Source: Candidatus Dormiibacterota bacterium (GTDB taxonomy: Bacteria; Chloroflexota; Dormibacteria; Aeolococcales; Aeolococcaceae). Taken from it: 9,068 nt of DNA. The DNA lies in contig DAIDIX010000055.1 in NCBI GenBank assembly GCA_027451645.1, positions 1-9,068 on the forward strand. Direction: 5' to 3'. Position 1 is the stretch's first letter. Each line of letters opens with the position of its first letter. The position numbers were made by a program, and so were the translations under genes. The notes under the pieces were generated by a model, which made no database searches, had not been told where the DNA came from, and saw only the letters and a program-made list of their open reading frames with translations. Positions 1 to 7,800 of this stretch are shown piece after piece.

Positions 1-84
1 GAATATGCAGCCCCCGACAATCCCCATGAGGAGAAGCATGCGGGAGGTCGTGGGAGAAAGTCGTGCTGTAGCAGGCATGGGCAT
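1..84 (-). CDS. Possible 5' end of a divergent membrane protein gene (partial)
   Basis: Read leftward from an ATG at 84-82, the - strand stays open to the window edge for 28 codons. It begins MPMPATARL and then turns hydrophobic (MLLLMGIVGGCIF), which resembles a cytoplasmic tail followed by a first membrane segment. The position also suits a gene divergent from the epimerase operon. No clear Shine-Dalgarno site precedes the ATG, and a second ATG lies at 78-76. The + strand is open here too, in the frame ending with TGA at 106-108, so the bases could instead be the tail of an upstream + strand gene. The stretch is too short to decide, and no family can be named. Confidence 0.3.
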   Translation of the reverse strand, partial: MPMPATARLSPTTSRMLLLMGIVGGCIF

Positions 85-101
85 ATGGGTTGCATCGGCT
101 G

Positions 102-114
102 GGGAATGATTCCC
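102..114. promoter_or_regulatory. Perfect palindrome GGGAAT-G-ATTCCC, possible operator
   Basis: The 13 bases form a perfect 6-1-6 inverted repeat in the short stretch before the epimerase gene, possibly between two divergent genes. This is the size and placement expected of a half-site pair for a dimeric repressor, but no regulator gene is in the window and no -35/-10 pair is convincing nearby. If translation began at the in-frame ATG at 117, its GGGGA (101-105) would serve as ribosome site, and the palindrome would then lie in the leader. Confidence 0.3.
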
Positions 115-167
115 GTATGCTGTGGAGTATGACAGATGGTGATGCACCTGAATTCCGCCATCATTCC

Positions 168-584
168 ATGATGGAGACACCGTTCCAGGTCATTGACCAC
201 ATCGCTGTCGCTGTTCCCGATCTCAATGGAGCAGGCTCCATGTGGACAGAGCGGTGTGGAGTGGACCTTGAGGGAAGGGAACATGTCGCTTCCCAGTCAG
301 TCGAGGTTGGCTTTGTGGAGTGTGCAAATGCCCGCATAGAGCTTGTTGCTCCTGCATCCAGCTCGACACCGATCAGCAGGTTTCTCACATCCCGTGGTCC
401 TGGCCTTCACCACATTGCCTTTTGTGTAGCGGATATTGACGAGGCTCTCTCCTGGTGTCGTGCGCATGAGCTCCGTCTCCTTGACGAAAAGGGCCGACCT
501 GGTGCAGAAGGACGCCGAGTAGCATTCCTTCACCCCTCAGCGTTCGGGGGAGTGCTTGTGGAACTGTGTGAGGGAAAGGCATGA
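168..584 (+). CDS. mce: Methylmalonyl-CoA epimerase
   Basis: This enzyme interconverts (S)- and (R)-methylmalonyl-CoA in the cytoplasm, linking propionyl-CoA carboxylase to methylmalonyl-CoA mutase. The 138-residue product is a usual family length and has two VOC (glyoxalase-fold) repeats. The metal-site pattern of the Propionibacterium enzyme is visible: His11 in IDHIAVAV, Glu58 in ARIELV (Gln in Propionibacterium, Glu in most others), His82 in LHHIAF and Glu132 in VLVELCE. The usual PE(Q/H)GV motif reads ASQSV here, so its Glu is lost. The start is uncertain: ATG codons at 168 and 171 fit the family N terminus but have no clear ribosome site, while in-frame ATGs at 117 and 129 would add 17 or 13 residues. 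The stop overlaps the mutase start as ATGA, so the two are probably translationally coupled. Confidence 0.92.
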   Translation: MMETPFQVIDHIAVAVPDLNGAGSMWTERCGVDLEGREHVASQSVEVGFVECANARIELVAPASSSTPISRFLTSRGPGLHHIAFCVADIDEALSWCRAHELRLLDEKGRPGAEGRRVAFLHPSAFGGVLVELCEGKA

Positions 585-2122
585 GTACGGACTTCTTCAG
601 CTCAGCCAATGGGGCACCACCTCCTGCAGCACCTCCAGGAACGTACCCGTATACGCGCGGAATACGGAAGGACGGCTATGCATCGAAAGTCTGGACAATG
701 CGCCAGTATGCAGGCTTTGGAACTGCAGCTGAGACAAATGCCCGGTTCCATCGACTCCTTGACTCGGGCCAGACAGGACTGTCAATGGCCTTCGATCTTC
801 CTACGCAGATGGGATATGACAGCGATGACCCGTTTGCCCGTGGCGAGGTTGGCAGGGTTGGTGTAGCCATCGATTCCGTTGAGGACATGGCAGTGGCATT
901 CGATGGCCTGCCGCTCGATCAGGTGACGACATCCATGACCATCAATGCGCCTGCATCACTGCTGCTGCTCATGTATGTTGCAGTGGCAAAGGAGCGAGGC
1001 ATTGCTCCGGGCCGTCTTGGAGGAACAATCCAGAATGACATCCTCAAGGAATTTGTTGCCCGGGGAACTTACATGTTTCCTCCAGCTCCTTCGATGCGGC
1101 TCGTCTGTGACACATTCGCGTACTGTGAGGAACATTTGCCACGGTGGAACCCGATCAGCGTGAGCGGCTATCACATGAGGGAAGCTGGTGCGACTGCTGC
1201 CCAGGAAATCGGCTTCACTCTTGCAAATGCCATTGCATACGCTGAGGCACTGCAGGAACGCAATCTCGATCTTGAGCGCATCGTTCCACGGATGACATTC
1301 TTCTTCAATGTCAGCAACAACTTCCTTGAGGAGGTTGCGAAGTTCCGGGCTGCACGGACACTCTGGGCACGGATAGTTCATGAGCGGCTGCACATTGCGT
1401 CCGAGCGGGCAGCAATGCTCCGCTGCCATGCACAGACGAGCGGGGCAACGCTCACTGCGCAGCAGCCCCACAACAACATCGTGCGGGTAGCTCTCCAGTC
1501 GCTTGCAGCAGTCCTTGGAGGAGTGCAGTCACTCCACAGCAACTCGTATGATGAGGCGCTTGCCCTTCCGACAGAACATGCTGCAGAGGTGGCACTGCGG
1601 ACCCAGCAGATCATTGAAGCGGAATCGAAAGTCACAAGAGAGGCCGATCCACTTGGTGGTTCATACACTCTTGAGAAGCTGACACAGACGCTGCTCGATG
1701 AAGCACAGGCAATCCTTGAGCGAGTCGAGAGGGCAGGAGGTGCCATTGCAGCTATTGCTGATGGCCTCTACCAGCGCGAGATTGCAGATGCGGCCTACGA
1801 CTGGCAGCAGAAGGTTGACAGTCGTGAGGAACGGGTTGTTGGTGTCAACACATTCATTGATGAGGAAGGTGAGGATGTACCCATTCTCACTATTTCTCCT
1901 GAACTGGAGCAGACCCAGATTGCGCGACTCCAGGACGTGAGGGAGCGGAGGAATGGCACGAGGGTCGAAGCTGCGCTCACCCGCATTGCAGAGACAGCCT
2001 CATCGACAGAGAATCTTCTTCCTGCACTGGAAGAGGGTATTGCAGCACGTGCATCACTCGGGGAGATGTGCACTGCACTTCGCTCTGTGTTCGGGACGTA
2101 CGAGCCTCCATCTGTTGTGTAA
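581..2122 (+). CDS. mcmA1: Methylmalonyl-CoA mutase, catalytic (large) chain of the split type
   Basis: This is the substrate-binding TIM-barrel chain of coenzyme B12-dependent methylmalonyl-CoA mutase, which makes succinyl-CoA from (R)-methylmalonyl-CoA. Landmarks are TYPYTRGI (21-28), RQYAGFG (41-47), GQTGLSMAFDLPT (63-75), TIQNDILKEF (149-158), SGYHMREAGAT (195-205) and VGGVQSLHSN-like residues near 310. Tyr43, Gln151, Arg161, Tyr197 and His198 match Propionibacterium Tyr89, Gln197, Arg207, Tyr243 and His244. Tyr43 and Arg161 argue for a methylmalonyl rather than an isobutyryl-CoA mutase. The 513-residue chain ends after VFGTYEPP and has no cobalamin domain, so a separate small subunit is needed; none is in the window. 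Compared with the usual 550-residue chain, the N-terminal helical segment is missing and replaced by a short Ala/Pro-rich leader. GAGGG at 570-574 serves the ATG at 581. Confidence 0.95.
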   Translation: MSTDFFSSANGAPPPAAPPGTYPYTRGIRKDGYASKVWTMRQYAGFGTAAETNARFHRLLDSGQTGLSMAFDLPTQMGYDSDDPFARGEVGRVGVAIDSVEDMAVAFDGLPLDQVTTSMTINAPASLLLLMYVAVAKERGIAPGRLGGTIQNDILKEFVARGTYMFPPAPSMRLVCDTFAYCEEHLPRWNPISVSGYHMREAGATAAQEIGFTLANAIAYAEALQERNLDLERIVPRMTFFFNVSNNFLEEVAKFRAARTLWARIVHERLHIASERAAMLRCHAQTSGATLTAQQPHNNIVRVALQSLAAVLGGVQSLHSNSYDEALALPTEHAAEVALRTQQIIEAESKVTREADPLGGSYTLEKLTQTLLDEAQAILERVERAGGAIAAIADGLYQREIADAAYDWQQKVDSREERVVGVNTFIDEEGEDVPILTISPELEQTQIARLQDVRERRNGTRVEAALTRIAETASSTENLLPALEEGIAARASLGEMCTALRSVFGTYEPPSVV

Positions 2123-2171
2123 GGTCAGCAGGCAATCTGCAATCATTGAGTGACAGAACAACTCGTCCACT

Positions 2172-2179
2172 GGGGAGGA
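2172..2179 (+). promoter_or_regulatory. Ribosome binding site of pccB (GGGGAGGA), deciding its start
   Basis: A strong Shine-Dalgarno run lies three bases before the ATG at 2182. That spacing is short, but no other site is as good, and the reading frame upstream of 2182 (open back to 2068) overlaps the mutase C terminus and has no carboxylase-like residues. The site therefore argues for 2182 as the true start. Confidence 0.7.
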
Positions 2180-2181
2180 CA

Positions 2182-3750
2182 ATGGACACACCACACCATG
2201 AACTCACCACAGAGCAGAAGATCAACCGCTTCCGGAAGCGGACACACGATGCTATCCATCGTGGTGGTGCTGCAGAGCGTGCCCAGCATGCGAAAGGCAA
2301 GCTGACTGCGAGAGAGCGCATCGGTCTCCTTGTGGACCAGGGCTCGTGGAATGAGCTCGACCTGTTTGCAAGCCATCGTGCACGCGGGTTCGGAATGGAG
2401 GAGCGCAAGATCCCTACAGATGGTGTCATTACAGGCTGGGGGACAGTGGACGGTCGCAAGGTCTTCGTGTTCAGCCATGATGCGAGCATCTTTGGTGGCT
2501 CACTGGGAGAAGTATTTGCTGAGAAGGTCGTCAAGCTCATGGACATGGCTGTTCGTGTGGGGGCTCCCTGTATCGGCATCAACGATTCCGGTGGTGCACG
2601 GATCCAGGAGGGAGTGGCATCTCTTGGCGGGTATGCGGATATCTTTTACCGCAATGTCATGGCAAGCGGTGTGATTCCCCAGATCTCACTCATTGCAGGT
2701 CCGTGCACAGGCGGTGCAGTGTATTCCCCAGCACTTACGGATTTCATCACCATGGTGCAGCACACGGGCTACATGTTCATTACAGGTCCCGATGTCGTGA
2801 AGGTGACAACAGGGGAGAGTGTCACGTTCGATGAACTTGGCGGTGCTGACATACACAACCAGCAGAGTGGAGTTGCACACTTTGTTGCGCATACGGAACA
2901 GGAGGCAGTTGAGGAAGTCCGGAGACTGCTCTCGTATCTTCCCCAGAACCACACAGAGTGTCCCCCTGCACAGCAGTCCTCCGATGATCCGGAGCGGGAA
3001 GATGAAGGTCTCCAGACCATTATTCCTGACAATGCGAACCAGCCATATGACATGCGGGAAGTGATCGGGATGCTTCTCGATCACGAATCATTTTTCGAGG
3101 TAATGCGATACGGTGCACAGAACATCGTCATCGGTTTTGGACGTCTTGATGGCAGAGTTGTGGGGGTTGTTGCGAACCAGCCCCGCGTCCTGGCTGGTGC
3201 ACTCGATATTGATGCCTCGACAAAGGCTGCACGATTCATCAGGTTCTGTGATGCCTTCAACATTCCGCTCCTTACCCTTGTCGATGTTCCAGGATTTCTT
3301 CCTGGTGTGTCACAGGAGTACGGTGGAATAATCCGTCATGGGGCAAAGCTCCTCTATGCGTACTGCGAGGCGACAGTGCCGAAGGTGACTGTCATCACGA
3401 GGAAGGCATATGGCGGAGCATACGATGTCATGTGCAGCAAGCATATCGGCGGCGATCTCAACTATGCGTGGCCCACAGCCGAGATTGCTGTGATGGGGCC
3501 CCAGGGAGCTGCGAACATCATCTTCAAGCGGGAAATCCAGCGGTCTGCAGATCCAGAACTCCGTGCCCAGGAACTCATTGCGGAATACCGTGAGAAGTTT
3601 GCGAATCCCTACATCGCTGCAGAGCGTGGATACATTGATGCTGTGATAGAGCCAAAGCAGACACGTGCAACTCTCGTTCGAGCGTTTGCAATGCTTGAGT
3701 CGAAGGAGCGTCCTTCCCATCGGGCACGTCATGCGAATATTCCGCTCTAG
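2182..3750 (+). CDS. pccB: Propionyl-CoA carboxylase, carboxyltransferase (beta) subunit
   Basis: This subunit moves the carboxyl group from biotin to propionyl-CoA, giving (S)-methylmalonyl-CoA. The 522-residue product is full length for the family and has the two crotonase-fold halves. The N half carries KGKLTARERI, DSGGARIQEG and GPCTGGAVYSPAL; the C half carries VDVPGFLPG, EYGGIIRHGAKLLYAY, KAYGGAYDVM and YAWPTAEIAVMG, and the protein ends HANIPL. Asp415 in GGAYDVM sits where Streptomyces work placed a residue (Asp for PccB, Ile for AccB, recalled from memory) that favours propionyl-CoA over acetyl-CoA. The context with epimerase and mutase supports propionyl-CoA. It starts 59 bases after the mutase stop, in the same operon. 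The biotin carboxylase/biotin carrier subunit must be encoded elsewhere. Confidence 0.95.
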   Translation: MDTPHHELTTEQKINRFRKRTHDAIHRGGAAERAQHAKGKLTARERIGLLVDQGSWNELDLFASHRARGFGMEERKIPTDGVITGWGTVDGRKVFVFSHDASIFGGSLGEVFAEKVVKLMDMAVRVGAPCIGINDSGGARIQEGVASLGGYADIFYRNVMASGVIPQISLIAGPCTGGAVYSPALTDFITMVQHTGYMFITGPDVVKVTTGESVTFDELGGADIHNQQSGVAHFVAHTEQEAVEEVRRLLSYLPQNHTECPPAQQSSDDPEREDEGLQTIIPDNANQPYDMREVIGMLLDHESFFEVMRYGAQNIVIGFGRLDGRVVGVVANQPRVLAGALDIDASTKAARFIRFCDAFNIPLLTLVDVPGFLPGVSQEYGGIIRHGAKLLYAYCEATVPKVTVITRKAYGGAYDVMCSKHIGGDLNYAWPTAEIAVMGPQGAANIIFKREIQRSADPELRAQELIAEYREKFANPYIAAERGYIDAVIEPKQTRATLVRAFAMLESKERPSHRARHANIPL

Positions 3751-3774
3751 TCCCAGCATGAAGCAGGGTCCACA

Positions 3775-4470
3775 GTGATCCAGCACGGTGACCAGTACCA
3801 GAGATTCTGGACGGACTGCACTCTTGTCGTTCGGGAACCACTTCCCACTGGCAGACCAATCCCGGCAGCATCCGAAGTCATCCTGCCTCGTGAGACTGGC
3901 ACAAGCGCAGAGCCGCTCGTGCCAGTGGATGGTCCTCGGGTAGCGGGTCAGCCTGTGTACTCCGAGTCAGGCTGGAAGAACTCGCATGCACAGGTAGTTG
4001 TGAGATCCATGGTGCGGGATCTCCTTGCTGAAGCCGCTTCCCATCTTCCTCCGCGCTTTGGACTGGCCGTTGCGGATGGGTGGCGGCCGCTTAGTCTGCA
4101 GGAGGACCTGTACACGGAAGCCTATCAAGACCCTGATCTTCCGCCCGGATTTGTCTCTCTCCCGGATCCCCGGCCTGAGCATGCACCACCACACGTGACA
4201 GGTGGCACTGTCGACTGCACCCTGTCATATGACGGTACTGCCCTTGCGCTTGGCACTGGCTTTGATGTGTTCAGTGCAGCTTCGAGAACAGATTCGTATG
4301 AACTCCAGCCTGGCACAGTCCGGTCACTTCGGAGGATGCTGTACTGGACCCTTGTGGACGCTGGATTTGTTGCCCTTCCTGAGGAGTGGTGGCATTACGA
4401 GTACGGAACACGCCGGTGGAGTGCTGTTCGAGGACAGCCCGTGCTCTTTGGGCCGACATCGCCCTTCTGA
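3775..4470 (+). CDS. D-alanyl-D-alanine dipeptidase, VanX/DdpX type (peptidase family M15D)
   Basis: This is a zinc dipeptidase predicted to cut free D-Ala-D-Ala, probably in the cytoplasm because no signal peptide or membrane segment is seen. The 231-residue protein has the VanX signature: DGWRP with Arg104, PHVTGGTVDCTL giving zinc ligands His140 and Asp147, and EEWWHYEYG giving catalytic Glu204 and ligand His207. The 7-residue His-Asp and 3-residue Glu-His spacings match VanX (His116/Asp123, Glu181/His184). Its N-terminal part with PVY-x-E/S-x-GW resembles the longer M15D proteins of Gram-positive relatives rather than plasmid VanX. It follows pccB by 24 bases and probably shares its transcript. 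The GTG start has only a weak AGGG upstream. No vanH, vanA or sensor genes are near, so peptidoglycan recycling or D-Ala salvage is more likely than vancomycin resistance. Confidence 0.88.
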   Translation: MIQHGDQYQRFWTDCTLVVREPLPTGRPIPAASEVILPRETGTSAEPLVPVDGPRVAGQPVYSESGWKNSHAQVVVRSMVRDLLAEAASHLPPRFGLAVADGWRPLSLQEDLYTEAYQDPDLPPGFVSLPDPRPEHAPPHVTGGTVDCTLSYDGTALALGTGFDVFSAASRTDSYELQPGTVRSLRRMLYWTLVDAGFVALPEEWWHYEYGTRRWSAVRGQPVLFGPTSPF

Positions 4471-4471
4471 G

Positions 4472-4862
4472 GGCACATCAGTTTCCACCAGTTCCTGAAA
4501 CTCAAGCCGCTTGCCAAATGGGTCCGAGATCTAGAACCGGCGTCTTCCTGGCCGTTCTCCGTCTGCCCGGGTGCATGAATATCCCGCGTGCTCCAGTCCC
4601 TCTTCGTCTGCATCGAGAGCATCGACAACAAAGCAGGGGATGTGCTTTCTGTGCAGGTGCGAATGGGGTCTTACAGCCAAGATGGAACACAGATGCGCCA
4701 GAGTGGAACCAGCAGCCACCTCGCATGCGGAGAAGCTCCGGCTTCGGGAGTTCCTTCATTCCGAGAAGATCTGAATAGAATCTCCTCAGCGTCTTCTTGA
4801 CCAGTTGGCATTGCAGTCTGCACATGGTCGAAGGACTGTATCAGTGATGTCCGTACTGTCAT
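4472..4862 (-). pseudogene. Broken glyoxalase/VOC-family gene with two frameshifts and a nonsense codon
   Basis: Read leftward from the ATG at 4862-4860, three frames join into one VOC-family protein of about 128 residues. Segment 1 (4862-4782) includes IQSFDHVQTAMPTGQEDAEE. Segment 2 (4780-4637) includes FYSDLLGMKELPKPE, RGGCWFHSG and FHLGC and ends KAHP. Segment 3 (4635-4534) begins CFVVDALDA and ends GERPGRRRF. A TAG (4533-4531) then stands where the family usually has Tyr, followed in the same frame by ISDPFGKRLEFQEL. Family spacing fits a two-base loss near 4781 and one extra C in the CCCC run at 4639-4636. Candidate metal ligands survive (His of FDHV, FHLG and KAHP; Glu of LEFQE), so the decay looks recent. 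The start overlaps the permease stop as ATGA, showing it was once coupled to that gene. The substrate is unknown. The 3' limit is approximate, because no in-frame stop follows before the dipeptidase gene. Confidence 0.87.
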
Positions 4863-7800
4863 GAGGCCTTTGACCGGATGTGCTTGAGACGGTGTCCCAC
4901 CTTGAATGTTGTCGGCACGACAATGAGTGTGAGAAGGGTACTCGTGATGAGTCCCCCGATAACGGCAGTGCCGAGTCCCTGCGAGATGAGTGCACCACCT
5001 CCAGAGAGACCAAGTGCAAGTGGCAGGAGGGCAGCTATTGTCACGACTGCAGTCATGAGAATCGGCCGTGTCCGGGTTGTTCCTGCCTGGATGATTGCAT
5101 CGGCTACGGGAATGCCTGTGCGCTGGCTCTGGCGGATGAAATCCACAAGAAGGATGGAGTTCGAGACGACAATGCCAATGAGCATGAGCAGTCCCATGAG
5201 TGATGGAAGGCCAAGAGGCGTGGCTGTGAGAGCCATGAGGATGAGGGCTCCTATGGATGCAAGGGGAAGTGCGACAAGGATGACGACTGGCACACCAAGC
5301 GATCCAAAGAAGACGACAAGGAGAAGGAAGATGAGCACGATTGCGACGAGTGCAGCAATGCCCATGTTGCTGAAGATGGACCCGAGCTGGGATTGAGAGG
5401 AGCCGGAAAACGTGATTGCTACACCAGTGGGAAAGGTTCGCTTCTCAAGGGTGTGCTGGAGGGAGAGCGCATCATTGCCACCAGTCGAGCCAGTAAAGGT
5501 TGCTTCAATCGTGGCAGATGGCTGGCCATTGAACCGTTCCACGGCTGCAGGTGCGAGAACGCTGGTGAAGCTGGCTACAGAGCCAAATGGAGTGAGTTTG
5601 GAGCCAAGGGGAACTTCGGAGATGACGCCAAGGGGATCTGCAGATGGAGTGAGTCCCAGATAGATGGGAACTGCATATCCGTTGTTGGCAACCGAGGTGA
5701 TTTCCTGATGGCCGAGGAGGTAGGGGAGGGTGGACTGGATGTCCTGCTCGGTAAGGGCAGTCGATGCGACAGCACTGCTGTTGAGTGTTGCTGCAATTCG
5801 GGGCTCGTTGAGCGAAGTGGAAACGACAACATCTGTCGCATGTGGCTGAGCAGCAATGTATTTCTTGAGAAGGTTTGCCTGCTGGTCGAGGAGTGCCTGG
5901 GTGGGGGCTGTGAGGGTCGCCTGGAATGCGCCTGCATCTGGGCTGAAGGAGAAGCTTTGGACACTCACTACTGCTTCTGGGAATTTCTCCTTCGCGTAGT
6001 TCCGCACGGCAGCAACGCTAGCGTCGACATTTGCAGATGCCTTGAGGGAGATCGTGAACCGAGCTGTGTTGGGAGGCGAGGTGATCGTGATGCCAGCAGC
6101 CTGCTCTTGACCTCCGACAGTGAGTTCTGCAGTGGCTATTCCCGATACATGGTTCGTGAGTGCAGTTGAGAATGGTGCGACACTCGTGAGTGTGTCCTGG
6201 AAGGTTGTTGCACTCGGAAGGGTGATGGAAAGCGCCATCCCTTTCTCCTTTGCAGGAGGAATGAGCTGTTGGGGAAGCTTGCCACCGAGTGGCACAGTAC
6301 CAAGAAAGAGGACTGCAGCAATGACGAGCACTGCTCCCTGGAGGAGCGGGCGATGCATGACTCCCCTGAGAACGGGCTGGGTAGTCCGCTCACCAAGAGT
6401 TTTCGCTCCTGGTCTGTGGTGGAGGGAACGGAGGAAGAGAGTGGCGAGAACGGGAATGAGAGTGATGGCAACAAAGAAGGAGGCGACAAGAGCAAGTCCA
6501 ACAATGAGCGAGAAGCTGAGGAAGAAGGATGAGATTATGCCGCCGACTACTGCAATGGGTGCGAAGACAAGGATGGTAGAGAGGGTGGAGGAAGCAATCG
6601 CATTCATGACTTCCCTTGTTCCGGATATTGCAGCATCCTGAATGGTCTCTCCTGCCTGATAGTGGCGGTAGATGTTCTCAAGCACCACGATTGCATCATC
6701 CACAACACGTCCTACTGCTACTGTGAGACCAGCCATCGTCATGATGTTGAGGGTGAGGTTTGCGAGATGGGCAAGTGAGAGTGCAAAGAGGATCGATGTG
6801 GGGAGGCTGATGACAGTGACAAGTGTTGCCCGTACAGAGAAGAGAAACAGGAATATGACAATCATTGCGAGGATGGCGCCGAAGAGTGCCTCATGAAAGA
6901 GTCCATTGACGGAATCCTGCACATCCTGTGCGGACTGGTAGATGATGTGGACATTTTCTGAACCAAGATCTGCTCGACTCTGCTTCAGCACACTGTTGAT
7001 GTTCGCAACAGTGGAGATGAGATTCGCATTGAGGCTTTTCAGGATGGAAAAGCTGATTGCGGGTTTGCCGTTGTAGTACGCAAGTCCTGCTGCAGGATTG
7101 GGCACTGATGTTACAGAGGCAACAGAAGCGAGCGGAACTGTCGTGCCTAGAGTGGTCTGTATGCGCAGGTCCCCAAGCGAGGAGAGAAGTCCTGGAGTTG
7201 GAGTGATATCAATGCCGAGCTGAAACTGATGTTCCTGGATGGTTCCGAGCTCTCCAGTAAGGGTATTTGTCCGCAGGGCATTGACAAGTGCATTCGTGCT
7301 GACATGGTCAGTGAGCATGCTCTTGGGATCCACTGTGATGATGACATTCTCTTCTGGAATTCCAATTGTGGATACCTGTGATACTCCGCCTGCATGCGAA
7401 AGACTGGGAAGCAGTGTGGAGTTCACATATTGGCCGAGCTTCGCTAGCGACTCGCCAGATCGTGGGGTTACGGCAAGATACTCGATTGGAGTGGCAGAAA
7501 GGCTCACGGCATTCACAGTAGGAGGCTGTGCCTGCGAAGGGAGGGATACACTTTGGAGTGCAGCCTGGATGTTGTGCGTATCAGTCGTCGGGTCTGTTGA
7601 GAGATCGAAGGTGATTTCAAGTACGGAAGTGCCATCGCTGCTTGTCGAGGTGATGTCACTGATGCCAGTTGTTCCTCGGACAGCATCGTAGAGTGGCTGT
7701 GTCACAGTGGAATCCACCTGCTGGGCTGAAAGTCCCGGCGCCTGTGTAATGACAACAACATCAGGGAACGCGATGTTTGGCAGGAGTTCCTCTGGAAACT

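Noticed and set aside
956..1471. 171-codon - strand open frame inside the mutase gene
   Set aside because: It is a shadow of conserved mutase coding sequence with no protein-family signal of its own.
581..2122. Isobutyryl-CoA or related acyl-CoA mutase instead of methylmalonyl-CoA mutase
   Set aside because: The substrate-defining Tyr (RQYAGF) and Arg (VARGTY) are those of methylmalonyl-CoA mutase, and the neighbours are epimerase and propionyl-CoA carboxylase.
1977..2582. 201-codon - strand open frame across the mutase/pccB junction
   Set aside because: It is antisense to two certain genes, has no domain-like features, and no ribosome site was seen.
3775..4470. Vancomycin-resistance cluster
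   Set aside because: Only a VanX-like dipeptidase is present; no ligase, dehydrogenase or two-component regulator genes are nearby.
4386..4778. + strand open frame of 130 codons across the dipeptidase end and the gap
   Set aside because: It overlaps the dipeptidase C terminus in another frame and runs antisense to the VOC remnant, which explains the region better.
4471..4858. The gap between the dipeptidase and permease genes as a non-coding RNA or regulatory region
   Set aside because: Joined - strand frames give a complete VOC protein over the whole stretch, so a pseudogene is the better explanation.
5393..6169. 258-codon + strand open frame inside the RND permease gene
   Set aside because: It lies antisense to a clear 1011-residue permease, has no recognisable motif and a Cys/Gly-rich composition typical of a shadow frame.
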